Positions 16,333 to 28,200 of a stretch of 35,377 nt of DNA are shown piece after piece (within the stretch, counting starts at the first letter, position 1; every line of letters begins with the position of its first letter). The notes below the pieces were generated by a model. The model searched no databases and was not told the DNA's origin. It saw only the letters and a list, made by a program, of their open reading frames with translations. The stretch lies in assembly GCA_022843445.1 (NCBI GenBank), contig JALHNS010000021.1, positions 1-35,377 on the forward strand, in the 5' to 3' direction. Source of the DNA: Gemmata sp. (GTDB lineage Bacteria > Planctomycetota > Planctomycetia > Gemmatales > Gemmataceae). The translations under genes were made by a program, and so were the position numbers.

Positions 16333-18522
16333 ATGGCCAAACAATCCGCAACGCCCGCCCAGAACCTGCTCGACGCCGTGCGGCCCGCCGAGGCGGACGG
16401 CCCCTTGCGCTCGGCCGTCCTCTCGACGTACGGCCTGTCCCTCGACCAGCCGAACTTCTTCGAGCACGACTTCCTGCCGACCCTGCTCGGCCTGGGCGGG
16501 GTCCGCGACCGCGGGTACGTCGCCCCGGTCGCCCTGGAGCGGAAACTGGCCGAGTCCTATTGTGCCCTGATTTGCGACGCCCACGCCCTGGCCGAAGGGG
16601 CGAGGCCCAGCCTGCGGGTGGACGTGGTCCCGATCGCCCTGCCCCGCCACCACGCCAAGATCGTGCTGATCCACCGCCAGCGGCTCGTCCGCGTCATCGT
16701 CTCCTCGGCGAACCTCACGCACGACGGCTACCGCAGCCAGCGGGAGGCCGCCGCCGTCCTGGACTTCCGTCCCGACGGGGGGCTTGCTCCGGCGATCCTC
16801 GACGACCTGGTCGCCGGCTGGGTGGCGACGCTCGGCGGTGCCGCCACGACCCCGCTCCGCGCCGCGCTGGCCAACGCGGTTTCCTCAGCCGCGGCCTGGC
16901 CGGCGCGGCCCGTGAAAGGCCCGGTGCCGAGCGTCCGGGTCGTCCACGGGGGCGGGCCGACGCCGCTGTGGCGGCAGCTGGCGGACGCCTGGCCGCGCGG
17001 GGAGCCGGTGCTGTCCTGGCGGATCTGTTCGCCGTTCTGGCCCGGTCCCGATTCGCAGACAACTCCGTTCGAGACGATCGCCGAGGTGCTGCGGCAACGC
17101 GACGCTTCGTTGGATCAGACCGAGCTCGAGGTGATCTGCCCGGCCGACGTGGCCGGCGACCGGGCGCGCCCGGTGTTCCCCTTCGCACTGCTCCGCGGGC
17201 TGCGGGAGCGCGGGTTCCCGGTGACGCGGGGCCGGCTCGTGCCGGCCCGCCTAGAGACGCTCGAGGACGAGGTGCCGGACCGCAAGGCCGAGGGGCACCG
17301 GGCCCTGCACGCCAAGTGCGTTCTGCTCCGTGGCCCCGAGACGGCCGTCGCCCTGCTGGGTTCGGCGAACTTCACCAATACCGGGCTTGGCGTCTCGCCC
17401 GTGGCCAACATCGAGGCGGGGGTGTTGCTCACCTGTCCCGTGTCGATGGTGCGGCACGGCGACTGGCGGCCGCCGCTGGTGGAAGCGGGGGCCGTCGACT
17501 GGGCCACCTGCGCGAGCCACGCCTTAACGCCCCCCGTCGCCGATCCCGACGACCTGATCGACTGGCCCGCCCACCTCCGGCGGGTCGATCTCGACGTCCA
17601 GTGGGGAGACGGCCCAGACCCCGCCGGCACCGTGCATCTGACGTTCGTCGCCGAAGGGTTCGTCCCGACCACGGTCCTCGCACCGGGCGACGAGCCGGAT
17701 TCGGAACCGCGTGAGCTCGTCCGCGTCGAAACCTGTCCCGAGTCCGGCTGGGTCGGTGCCTTTCCCCTCGACCCGGCGGCGGTTCGCCGCTTGCTAGTCC
17801 GCCGGACGGTGCGGGTTCGGTGGGGCGAGCCGGCCCGGGCCGCGTCGTTCCCGATCAACGTCCTCGACGCGGCGAAGGCGGGGCTGCCGAGCGTCCTCGG
17901 GGCGCGGCCCGACGAGCAGCAGTTGCTCGCGTACTTCCACGGCCGCATCGGCGAGGACGATCTGCTCGCCCTGCTCGAACAGCGGGCGCAGCAGGCTGAG
18001 GGCGTCGGGGCGAGTGCGAACGAAGGTCCGCCGGCGGACCTGCAGAACTACCTGATTCGCGAGTTCGTCGAGAGCCTGTACGGGCTGGAGGACACGCTCA
18101 AGACCGCCCTGTACTCGCCGCGTGCGCTGGAGTCGGCGCTGCTGGGCGAGTTCAGCCCCGCGGCCCTGGCCGAGCGCGTCCTCACAGCGCTGCGGTCGGG
18201 CCGGCGGTCGGCGACGGCGGCGGCCTTCCAGATCGCCGAGTTGGTGCGCGTGGTCGCCGGGTTGCCGACCGGGACCGGTGACGCCGACCATACGGCGATC
18301 GCGGAAGTGCTCCGGCGGGCCGTCGATCGTCTCCTGGTGCTCGTCGGACAGGCTGCCCGTATGCCGGCCTTTGCCGGCTTGCTCCGCGACCCGCATTTCG
18401 CGGCCTACGTCCGGGCGTCCTTGCCGCGCGAGCTCGCCGTGCGTTTTCTGGGGGCCGCCGAAGATGAGCAGACGCCGATCGAGGAATCCCGCGAGGAGGT
18501 CGGCCATGACTCTGCACCTTGA
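16333..18522 (+). CDS. Phospholipase D-superfamily protein, Tdp1-like HxK motifs
   Basis: A 729-residue protein with two PLD-superfamily half-sites. The first is HHAKIVLIH...VIVSSANLTHDGY with His107, Lys109 and Asn127. It lacks the Asp of the classic HKD motif, as in tyrosyl-DNA phosphodiesterase 1, whose first site reads much the same way. The second is LHAKCVLL...LLGSANFTNTGLG with His326, Lys328 and Asn346, followed by an N-IEAGVLL stretch also reminiscent of Tdp1. Residues beyond about 400 form an extra region I do not recognise. GGGGGAA precedes the ATG. Its end overlaps the helicase start by 17 bases, suggesting the pair works together. It is likely a nuclease or phosphodiesterase acting on DNA ends; lipid hydrolysis is less likely in this context. 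Confidence 0.87.
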   Translation: MAKQSATPAQNLLDAVRPAEADGPLRSAVLSTYGLSLDQPNFFEHDFLPTLLGLGGVRDRGYVAPVALERKLAESYCALICDAHALAEGARPSLRVDVVPIALPRHHAKIVLIHRQRLVRVIVSSANLTHDGYRSQREAAAVLDFRPDGGLAPAILDDLVAGWVATLGGAATTPLRAALANAVSSAAAWPARPVKGPVPSVRVVHGGGPTPLWRQLADAWPRGEPVLSWRICSPFWPGPDSQTTPFETIAEVLRQRDASLDQTELEVICPADVAGDRARPVFPFALLRGLRERGFPVTRGRLVPARLETLEDEVPDRKAEGHRALHAKCVLLRGPETAVALLGSANFTNTGLGVSPVANIEAGVLLTCPVSMVRHGDWRPPLVEAGAVDWATCASHALTPPVADPDDLIDWPAHLRRVDLDVQWGDGPDPAGTVHLTFVAEGFVPTTVLAPGDEPDSEPRELVRVETCPESGWVGAFPLDPAAVRRLLVRRTVRVRWGEPARAASFPINVLDAAKAGLPSVLGARPDEQQLLAYFHGRIGEDDLLALLEQRAQQAEGVGASANEGPPADLQNYLIREFVESLYGLEDTLKTALYSPRALESALLGEFSPAALAERVLTALRSGRRSATAAAFQIAELVRVVAGLPTGTGDADHTAIAEVLRRAVDRLLVLVGQAARMPAFAGLLRDPHFAAYVRASLPRELAVRFLGAAEDEQTPIEESREEVGHDSAP

Positions 18523-21500
18523 CCCTGCACTGAACCTCGGCCGCGACTCCGAACGGATGACCCCGGAGGACACGCGGCGGCAGGAGGCCACCGCGAACTG
18601 CCTGCTCCACGCCTTTTCGGCCCCCCCGGCCGAGCGCCGCGAGGTCCAACTCCTTGCCGACGAGGTGGGGCTGGGCAAGACGTTCGTCGCCTTGGCCACC
18701 GCCTACAGCATGCTCCGGGTGCTGAGGGAGGACGACGAAGCGGCAGATCGGACGGGGCTGTCGAAGTGCGTCCGCGCGGTCGTGGTCATCGTGCCGTCCT
18801 CGACGCTGGCCTCGAAGTGGGAGCGCGAGGTCGAAGCGCTCCGCGAGCGTTGCTCGACCGATCGCGACCTCACCCGATGGTTTCGGGGCCGGTTCTGCCG
18901 CAACGGTTACGAGTTGGTGGAGCAGATGAGGCTGGCGACCGACCGGCGGCGGAAGGGCCCGAACGTCTTGATCTGCCAGGCCGACGTCTTCAGCCGTCGC
19001 GTTTCGGACCTCGGCGAGCGGCTGCGGTTCCTGGCCGCGTGCCTCTTCCGCTGGTGGGGCAACCGGCTCAGCCTTCACGAACGGTACCGGATCGTTTCCC
19101 GCGCCGCCGAGGTCCGCGGCATCTCCGACTGGGCCGACTACGCGCGGCGCGTCGGGACGGCCGAGTACGAAGTCAACCTCTGGAACTTCGAGGACCACGA
19201 GGGCTACCTCTCCCCGGCCGAACGGCAGCGGTGGGACTGGCCCGACGATCTGGTGCGGCTCTACGAGCAAGCGCCGTTCTCGTACTCGGACGTCGCGGCC
19301 GCGCTCGAGTCCCTCGCCCGGACCGAGGACGGCCGGGCTATGCTCGAAGACGGGTCGGTGACGACCCGCGACGGGTACGAGGAGCCGGTCGGCCTGCTAC
19401 CGTACTGCAAGGACGCGGCTCAACGAAAGGGTCACGCCGCCTGGTACTTTCAAGGCTTCAAGTCCCGGCTGCTCGACCTCTACAAGGAACTCGCCCACCA
19501 CCTCATCCGCCACGACCTCCCGCTCGTGATCGTCGACGAGGCCCACCACTGGCGGAACCCGAACCGACACGACGTGAAGAGCTTCCGCAACCATCTGGCC
19601 CCGATCGCGCGCCGGCTACTGCTCCTGACCGCCACGCCGTTCCAGTTACACCGGGACGAGTTGCTCGAAGTCCTGTCCGTCGGTGACGCGATGGAGCCGG
19701 CCATCGGGGCAGACCGGATCGTCCGGCTGCGTGCGCTCCGCGAGAAGATCCAGGAAGCCACCGCGGCTTCCGAGACCGCCGGGTTCGCGTTCTCTCGCGA
19801 ATGGGGCTCGCTCCCCGAACAGTTCGCCCGGGTCGATCCGCGGTTCGACGCCGGGAACGGCATCCTGCCCGGGACGACCGACCCTAGGACCGAGGAGTTG
19901 GCCCGGTTGTGGAAGGACGTCGGCGAGTCCGGGGGCGGCTACGGCTGGTCCGAGCGGGTGCCGGGGCCACTGCGGCCCTTCTTCGCACGCGCGCGGGAGT
20001 TGCAGGCCAGCAACGAGCGGCTCCGCGCGGCGATGCGAGCGCTGATCATCCGACACCGGCGGCCGGTCGGGCACCGCCGCGTGCTCATCGGCCGCGAGTA
20101 CCCGGCCGACGACGGCGGCACCCGCCCGGACCAGCACCTGCTCCACCTCGCCCCCGGTGCGGCGATCCCGCCCCACGCCGAACTGGCCCAGTACCTGCTG
20201 ATGAAGGTCGTCGCCGACGCCTCCCGGGGCAAGCACCGCACCACGCTCGGCATGGACCTGACCGGCTGCTACACGACGCTCTGGGAGAGCCGGGAGGGCG
20301 CGCGGGCGGCCGAGGCCGCGACGGCGGGCAACAACCAGCGGCTGTTCCGGATCCTCCAGCAACTGACCGGCCACCGGGACGGTCGGGAGAACCGGGAAGA
20401 CCACCGGCACCCGAAACTCCAACTCGTCCTCGAAGAGGCCCTCCGCCGCTGGGACCAGGGTGAGAAGACGCTAATCTTCTGCTTCCGGGTGCCGACCGCC
20501 CGGACGCTGTCCCGGCTGCTCGGCGAAGGCATCGGGAACCGGCTACACCGGTCCCGCCGGGCCTTGCTCGAGTCGCGGGGCACGGAGGTCACGGGCGACG
20601 CGGACGTCGAACGCGCCATGCAGCAGTTTCGCCGGTCGCTGACCGCCCGCGAAGGCAGCGGGGTGCCCCTCTTCCTCGACCGCGTCTTGCTCGGCTGGTT
20701 CCAGTCCCGCGGCCTGCCCCTGCCGACTCTGACCGAGGCGGACCGGAAGCGGGTCGCCGACCTGTACGCCCGGGCCACCACCGGAGGCTCCCCGCTCTTT
20801 CGCGGCGGCGACCGCCTCCGTCTCGACCGCGTCTTCCTCAACCGCGCGATCGAGCACGTCTGGGCGACGCGGCTGCTGACCGACCGGGCAACCCGGTGGT
20901 CCGGCCGGGCTGCAGACGACCGCGAGGAAACCAAGCTCCTGCTGGAGCAGATTGCCGATGAGGGGTGGGTTCGGTTCCGCTACGGCCGGCCGGAGTTAGG
21001 CCGCCGGAGGGGCGAGGCCGAGGGTGACGCCGCGCCCACGGACTCCGTGGCCCGGTCGAGCCTGGCCGGGTGGTACGACCTCGAGGCGGACGCGGCGGGC
21101 AAAGCTGCGGCCGCCGTCGAGGAGGCGTTGAACACGACGCTGACGGGCGGCCGTGCTTCCCTAACCGACACCCTCGTCTCCGGGCCGAACCTGTTCGTCC
21201 CGATCGGCCCCGACGTGGACTTCCTAGGGGTCGCCGCCCACGACCGGGCCGGGCGGATGCGCGACCTGCTGTTCCGGATGACGTTCTCGCAGACCGCCTG
21301 GGAATGGGGCGAACGCGCGAAGGTCACCGACGCCGTCGTCCGGGCGTTGTTGCGCGAGGACATCCTGCTCCGATTGCCGCGGACCGTCTTCCAGGACACC
21401 GACGAGACGTGGGCGGCGGGGATCCTGCGGGGCTTGCACGCCCCGCCGGGCGGCGGCCAGTTGGAGCCGCTGGCCGGGCGGGTCGAGGAGTTCCTGCGCG

Positions 21501-22105
21501 AACTGGCCGCGATGGGGCCGACCGAGCGCGAGGCGCACCTCCGCTACGCGATGAACCCGAAGGCCGAAGCCGTGGTCTTGGTCACCGGGGACAGTGGCAT
21601 CGACCGGGACGCCGTGTTCAACGGCTTCAACACGCCGCTCCTGCCCGACATCCTAGTCTGCACACAGGTCGGCCAGGAGGGGATCGACCTCCACCGGCAC
21701 TGCCGCCACGTCGTCCACTACGACCTCGGCTGGAACCCCGCGACGCTCGAACAGCGCACCGGGCGGACCGACCGGCTGGGGAGCAAGGCGATGCGGGAAC
21801 GGAACCTCGCGCTGGCCGCCCGGAACGGGGCCGGCGGGTCGGACGACGCGCCTTCGACTCTCCCCGGCCTCGACATCGCGTTGCCCTATCTGGCCGGCAC
21901 TTACGACGAGCGGATGTACGACCGACTGCGGAGCCGTGCCCAGACGTTCGAGATCCTGACCGGCGGCGACCCCTCGGCCGATCGGGAAGGGGACACCAGT
22001 TGGCTCGACCCGGACGACTTGGGGAGCGCGACCGGGGCCGACTACGTGCCACTGCCCAACGAGATGCTCGAACAACTGCGGGTGAATCTGGCTGTCGAGA
22101 GTTGA
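18506..22105 (+). CDS. SNF2-like SF2 helicase with large lobe-2 insertion
   Basis: A 1199-residue superfamily 2 ATPase, probably a DNA translocase. Motifs are DEVGLGKT (Asp52-Thr59, Lys58), VIVPSS (motif Ia region), VDEAHHW (Asp344-His347), LLTATPF (about 373-379), motif IV KTLIFCFRVP (about 653-662), motif V VGQEGIDL (about 1053-1060) and motif VI QRTGRTDRLG (about 1085-1094). About 390 residues lie between motifs IV and V, far more than in a plain helicase core, so an extra domain is inserted into the second lobe. The ATG at 18506 has GAGGAGGT five bases upstream and sits inside the end of the PLD gene. A reading frame extends further upstream but only in the wrong frame of the PLD gene. 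It is probably the motor partner of the PLD protein. Confidence 0.9.
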   Translation: MTLHLDPALNLGRDSERMTPEDTRRQEATANCLLHAFSAPPAERREVQLLADEVGLGKTFVALATAYSMLRVLREDDEAADRTGLSKCVRAVVVIVPSSTLASKWEREVEALRERCSTDRDLTRWFRGRFCRNGYELVEQMRLATDRRRKGPNVLICQADVFSRRVSDLGERLRFLAACLFRWWGNRLSLHERYRIVSRAAEVRGISDWADYARRVGTAEYEVNLWNFEDHEGYLSPAERQRWDWPDDLVRLYEQAPFSYSDVAAALESLARTEDGRAMLEDGSVTTRDGYEEPVGLLPYCKDAAQRKGHAAWYFQGFKSRLLDLYKELAHHLIRHDLPLVIVDEAHHWRNPNRHDVKSFRNHLAPIARRLLLLTATPFQLHRDELLEVLSVGDAMEPAIGADRIVRLRALREKIQEATAASETAGFAFSREWGSLPEQFARVDPRFDAGNGILPGTTDPRTEELARLWKDVGESGGGYGWSERVPGPLRPFFARARELQASNERLRAAMRALIIRHRRPVGHRRVLIGREYPADDGGTRPDQHLLHLAPGAAIPPHAELAQYLLMKVVADASRGKHRTTLGMDLTGCYTTLWESREGARAAEAATAGNNQRLFRILQQLTGHRDGRENREDHRHPKLQLVLEEALRRWDQGEKTLIFCFRVPTARTLSRLLGEGIGNRLHRSRRALLESRGTEVTGDADVERAMQQFRRSLTAREGSGVPLFLDRVLLGWFQSRGLPLPTLTEADRKRVADLYARATTGGSPLFRGGDRLRLDRVFLNRAIEHVWATRLLTDRATRWSGRAADDREETKLLLEQIADEGWVRFRYGRPELGRRRGEAEGDAAPTDSVARSSLAGWYDLEADAAGKAAAAVEEALNTTLTGGRASLTDTLVSGPNLFVPIGPDVDFLGVAAHDRAGRMRDLLFRMTFSQTAWEWGERAKVTDAVVRALLREDILLRLPRTVFQDTDETWAAGILRGLHAPPGGGQLEPLAGRVEEFLRELAAMGPTEREAHLRYAMNPKAEAVVLVTGDSGIDRDAVFNGFNTPLLPDILVCTQVGQEGIDLHRHCRHVVHYDLGWNPATLEQRTGRTDRLGSKAMRERNLALAARNGAGGSDDAPSTLPGLDIALPYLAGTYDERMYDRLRSRAQTFEILTGGDPSADREGDTSWLDPDDLGSATGADYVPLPNEMLEQLRVNLAVES

Positions 22106-22232
22106 GGGAAACAAAAGCGGAGAATCCCCAGTCACCGTCAGGGCGTGCGACCTGAGCGTCATGAGTTTCGTGGACGCACTGCGGTGACGGATTATCGGTC
22201 CAGAGTTCGGGAACACATGATCGGAGCGCGCC

Positions 22233-25200
22233 ATGCCCAAGGCCCTTGCCCTCGAGTCCAACCCGCTCGGCCGGATCAACGAACTCCGCTCGCTCCTGTC
22301 GGACCGCTACTCTCGGACCACCGTCCTGAAGGAGTGGCTCCAGAACGCGGACGACGCCGGGGCGAGGACCGTTCTCGTGGCGTCGGTCGAGACCCCGCCC
22401 GGTTGCACCCACGAACTGCTGGCGGCCGGTTCGCCGGCGGTGGTGGTGCTGAATAACGGCAAGTTCGACGAGAACGACTCACTCGCCATCCGCCAGTTCG
22501 GGCTGAACAACAAGTCCGGCGACGGGGCCGCTATCGGCAAGTTCGGGCTGGGACTCAAGAGCGTGTTCCACCTGTGCGAAGCGTTCTTCTTCCTCTCGCC
22601 AAAATCTCCGGCCGACGATCCGGACGGGGTGTTCAACAACCTGGTCAGCCCGTGGGCCGGGACCGAGTACCACGCCCACTGGGGAGACGTGGACGCGGCG
22701 GACCTGGACCGATTGCGGGTCCACCTCGCGCCGGCCTGCCGTCGGTTGGATGATCGGTGGTTCGCCCTATGGCTCCCCCTCCGCCGCACGGACTACAAGC
22801 ACGTCGCCCGCATCTTGAACGAGCCATACGCCGGCCCGCCGGCCGACCTGCTGTCCCCACCGGACGCAATACACCTCGCCCCCGCGGCGGCCCTGCTCAA
22901 GCAACTGAGCCGGGTCGAACTGTGGGACGGTATGCCCGCCGAAGGCACGTCGCCGAGGCGACAGTGGACTTTGCTTCCGACCGGGAACCGCAGCAACTAC
23001 CCCCAGTGGACGACACTGGAGGCGTCCCCGGCGACGACGAGGGAGATCGGGACGGGGAGGTGCTTCGACGGGAGCGTGGAGGCGAGTTACGCGCTGGTCG
23101 AAGCTTGGCGGAACGAGGACTGGGCGAAGGCGGCGCGGGGCCGGCCGGAGTGGCCGACCCGGTACGACCTTCAAGGCAACTCGCAGCCGGACAAAGCCCG
23201 ACCGCACGCGGCGGTCGTCCTCACCCGCCGGCGCGGGCGGGAGGACGGCAAGCTGCACGACTCGCCCGCCGTGTTCTTGCCGCTCTCCGCCGGCGCGAAC
23301 GTCCACAAACCCGAGGATGCGGAGTTCCTGCTCCTCCGCCACGGGTGTTTCTTCGTCGACTCCGGGCGGGGCGGGGTGTACGCCGGCGACGGGGTGCGGG
23401 GCGAATGGAACAGCGAACTGATGCGGGACGGCGTTCTTCCCCTGATCGTCCCCGCAGTAGACAAGCTCGCCGAGGTGTGCGACGAGGCGGCGAAGCGCCG
23501 GCTGACGGCAGCCGTCCAAAACTGGATGAAAGCCGACGAACGCGAACACGTCTGCCGCGACGGCGGTTGGGCGCAGCGCTGGCGCGCGGGCGGGGCGCGG
23601 TGGGAGACGATCCCGAACGGCGCGCGCGTGCTGGAGATCCCGGCGTTCCCCGAACACGGGCTGCCGGCCCGCGTCCTACCCGGTCTCGCGGGGTCGGCCG
23701 ACGACTACGCCCTAGTACCGGCGACCGAGCCGCGGCTGCTCGCCCGCGAACCGGAGCCGTGGCAGGACGAGTTACTCGGACTTGTGCTGGCAGTCCCGGA
23801 GGCGCAGCCACTCCTCGACGGTGACGCCCTCGACTACTTGGTCGAGTTCGTGTCGCGCAACCGCCGCCAGTTCGGAGCGTCTGCCCGACACGCGCTTGCC
23901 GGCACCCTCCGCCGGGTGTTCGCCGCGGCGAGCAACCGCGAACTGACGGAACACAATGACCGCTTGGTCCGGCTCGTCGGCGAGGTCCCACCCGGCTGCC
24001 GCCGCCGCCTCTCCCTCGGCGGCAACTGGCCGGCCTCGACGCGGCAAACCATCTGCCGCGTCGAGGCCGACATCCTGATTGTGCCCGACGTGCTGGAAGT
24101 CTCGGCTGGCGAAGGGGTGTTCGACATGCAGCACGCGGTCAATGTGCTGAGGCTGTTGGCGGCGGACATGTCTGTGGGGCGGAACACCAACCCGGCCGCC
24201 GAGGTCATCGACGTGTCGGTCGATCCCACGGCGGTGTGCGCGGCCACTGCCGATCTTGTCCTTTGGCAGGTGCAATGCCCCGAGCCGCACGGGAAGCGTG
24301 ACCAAACAGAACTCCGATCGCGGAACCAGTTGAATACGGCATGCGGCAGCGGCACGCTATTCGGTGGCGAGGCCAAAGAGGAACTCAAGGAGCTCGCCGC
24401 GGCGGTTGCGGTCCGGCTGATCGTGTTGAACGGGGAAACGGCGAAGAGCCTGTTGCTCGACCCCCTCCCAGAGGTGAGTGCGGCCGGGATCACCGAAGTC
24501 CTCATGAAGAAGCCGGACCTGCACCCGGCTGAAGCCCGGTTGCCGCTCATCCTCCAGCTGATGGCCGCGACCGGCGACGAGTCCTTTCGCACCCGCCGAC
24601 GGTTGGCGGTTCGATACCTGCTGCACGCCGACAAGGAGTTGCACGCAAGAGACGACCTGTACCTTCCGGCCGCCGGTGCGGAAGTGATCGGCAAGGTGGC
24701 GCAAGCGGTGCTGGAACGGCAAGGCAGTGCTGGGCGGCTGTTGCAGACCGGAACCCTCACCGTGTCGTTGAACGATCAGCAGCGGAGCGAACTCGGCCTG
24801 GTAAAGCTCGATTGGGACGGGCTCGCGCGGCTGCTGAGCGGTCAGCAGACCGCGCCGGACGTATCGTTTGACGACGCCGAACAAGACCAACTATTGGACG
24901 GGCTACGGAACTACAGACATGTGATCCGGCTGTTGCCGCTGCACGACCGCGCGGACGGAGGCGGGCGAGTACCGCTCACGGACGGTTGCTATTGGCAAAC
25001 CCAAGAAACAGTGGATACCGGGAGCTTAAGCGCGAAATTGACGTTGTTGAAGCCCCACTCGAAGACGACATACGCTGCGATCCAGCAGGACGCCGGTGGG
25101 AAGGAGTTCACGAACAGAACGGTAGTGGATTTGGCTATTCAGCACGGCGCGGCCAAGCACTGGCAGACGCTGTTGACGGCAATGGCCATGGTTGGCACGC

Positions 25201-28200
25201 TGAGCCGGGAGCAGTCCGATTCCCTGAAAACTTCGCTCTGGTTGCTGCTTGAAGACGGGCGGTACGTCGCGCCAAACCAAGTGCTGTACGACGAGCAGTT
25301 GGACGACGTGATCGCCGACGCCGTGAAGCGAGTGCCAGTCACAGTTGGCGACTCGGTGCCCCAAGCCAAACTCGACGCGCGCGTTCGCAACCACGACGGG
25401 TTCAAGGCGCTAAGCCGTCTTTTCCCGGACCGGGGGCAGACGCTGTTGAAGCTCGGCGGGCTGCTGGGCCGCGAGCCGCAGTTCCACGTCGGCAAGATCG
25501 ATGACATGGATGCATGGTGCGAGGCGTTTCGGGTCGCGCCCTCCGACATCATGGCCGCGACAGCGCTCGTGGCGAAGGCACATGAGGTCGCACCGGAGGA
25601 GTGCAAGAGTCGATTGCTGCCGAACCTGGACAAGTCACCACCGGCCGACCGGATCGAGAAGATCCTGGAACATCTGCGGGCGAAGCACGAGCAGATGACC
25701 GGACCACGAACGCGATTGCAGCGAATTCACGATGCGTACTTGAAACAGGCGGCGGCACTCCCGCGGTTTGACGAGATACTGCCTCGGCTGCTTCTGCTCA
25801 ACTCGACGGACCCTCCGAGATGGACGCGGGCCGAGACGTTGTGCGCCGGGGTGTCTGGCATCGACCCCGTTCGCACCCTCGATGCGAATCAGGACGCGGT
25901 CTTGGGGAACGCGGTATCCCGCCTGCCGAAGCGGGAACTCGCGGCCGGCACGGTGTCTGGCCCAGCGATGGTGTCTGCGGCAGATGAGGCATTCAACGAA
26001 TCCGTCAAGCGGTTGTGGGAGTACTTCGCGGGCTGGAAGCAGTCCGAGCTCCTCTCGGCGTGGGCAGGGGCCTTCCTCAGCCTCCTCGGCGATTACGAAC
26101 CGATCCGGAAGTTGGCGGCGGAGTTCCTTCCGCACGGCCACGCGCCAGAGTTCGTCCGCTCCCGCGCGGTGACGGGAAACCACTCCCTTCGGACCAGCAG
26201 CCAGCGGGTACTCGTCCAAGTGACCGATACGGGGAAGAAGGTCCAGGTGGTGAACCTGCTGGGCAAAGGGCTTGAGGTCGATGCGGTCACGGCTCTGCGA
26301 ACCCTCCTCATCGGCTACGGGCTGGATCGCGTCGAACACCGGCTGGCGGATCGGTCGCTCAAGGTCAACTGTCTCGACCTGCGGGTCGCCGACCCCAACA
26401 CCGTGGCGGAATTCCCGAAGGCGCTCGCCGAAACGGGCAACCTGATCCTCCGCGTCTACTACGGCGTGCCGGAAAAGGACGTGCGGTTTGAAGACGCCCT
26501 CGACTCGTTCCGAGGGGACGACGAGTATGGTCTTCAGTTCGCACAGGTCATGTTCCTGAACGAAGGCGGCAACGCCTTCCGGAACCGCGGCGTGTCCCAC
26601 CCGGACATCCCTGCACTCCGCGAGTTGCTCCAACGGTACAAGGAGGCTGAACAGCGGGAGGGGCAAGAAACAATCGCCGAACAGGGGGGCGGAACCGTTC
26701 GACTGCCAGGCGACTCGGCTCGGAAGTTAACGAGCGTCGCCCGAGACGAACTCCGCAGGCTGATCGAGACGAGTGCCCAGGTGCAGGCAGCATTCTTGGC
26801 GGGGGTTCGGCAGCGGTTGGACGATGCGGGCTACACGGCGCGCTCGGTGCTATTCGAGCTCTTCCAAAACGCCGACGACGCCTACATCGAAAAGCGTGAC
26901 CCGTCAGAAGGACAAGTGCCCTGGTTCCGTTTCGATTCGGACCACAGCGGCCCGTCTATCTCGCACGACGGTCGGACGATCAACCGGCCTCGGCCGGACG
27001 ACGCCTACGACCTTCGGAAGATGCTCGCCTTGCACCATTCGGAGAAGGGCACCGACGGACAGCAGGTCACCGGCAAGTTCGGTCTCGGCTTCAAGAGCGT
27101 GTTTCTCGTGTGCGACGAGCCTCGAATCGTAAGCGGACGGCTGGCGGTGAGGGTCGTCGGCGGCTCCTACCCGCTCCCGCTGCCGCCGGACGAGGCGAAG
27201 TCACTCCGCGAGCGGTTGCCGACCGAGACGAGTACGCTCTTCCGACTGCCGAGGGAGGAGGCCGTCTGGGCCGAGGACTTCCGCCGGCTGTCGCACCTGC
27301 TGCCGGTGTTCGCCCGACGCATTCGAAAAGTCCAAATCGACGGGAGGCCGCACACTTGGGCCGAGCGGGAAGTCGTCGCCACCCCGTCGGCGCGGGTGGT
27401 GGTCGGCCACCTCAATACTCAAGCTGACCCACAGAAGGCGGTAGTCGTCCGCTGCGGGGAACACGGTGACGTGCTGTTCGGGCTGAACGACGATGGCTTT
27501 GCAGCGATGCCCGCCGATGTGCCGAGCGTGTGGGTGACCGCCCCGACGGCCGAAGAACACCGCCTAGGGTACGTGGTGAATGCCCGCGAACTGCCAATCG
27601 ACATCGGGCGGAGCCAAGTGGCGTGGACGCACCCGGACGCCGGGCGGGTGCTCCGCGGGTTGGCGACGGTCCTCGGTGAGGCCCTAGTTGAGTTGTTCGA
27701 CGCCGGTGTGGCGTGGCTGGATGAGTCAGCAAACGCCCAGTCAGTGTGGCGGTCGTTCTGGGAAGTCGTGAAGACCAAGGGCGAGCGCGGGGAACTGCGG
27801 GAGGGGCTGATGTGGGGGCCGCACGGGGCCGCTCGCTGGCTGTTCACCGAGAGGAAGACGCTGCCGACCGGGCTGACGGCGGCCGTCTACGCTGCGCCGA
27901 CCTCGCTTGCGGACGTGAAGGGGACCGTCAGCGGGCTGATGGACCGCCACCCGAACATATTCGTTCAAGTGGCCGAGTGGGACTCGTTCCAGCAAGCCTA
28001 CCCGCCAGGGTCGCTGGTCCTGTTCTCTGCCGTCGGGCAACATTTGGCGGAATCCCCGCAAGCCGTAACGCTTGTAAGTGCTGTGGAACTCGAACTTCGA
28101 ACGGTGCGGGTCGATCCGCGACGGGCAAGCAGTTTGGGCCACGCCATCACCCGCGAGCGGCTTAGCTCCTGGCAAGATAGGTGGGGCGAAGTCGAGCGAA

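Noticed and set aside
14820-17714. Long plus-strand open frame spanning the unknown gene and most of the PLD gene
   Set aside because: It is Arg/Pro/Gly-rich without motifs and conflicts with the two real genes, which have ribosome sites and recognisable content.
22106-22232. Terminator or attenuator between the helicase and the giant gene (GTCACCG at 22131 pairing with CGGTGAC at 22182)
   Set aside because: The stem is only 7 bp with a loop of over 40 bases. It is too weak to separate the genes into different operons.
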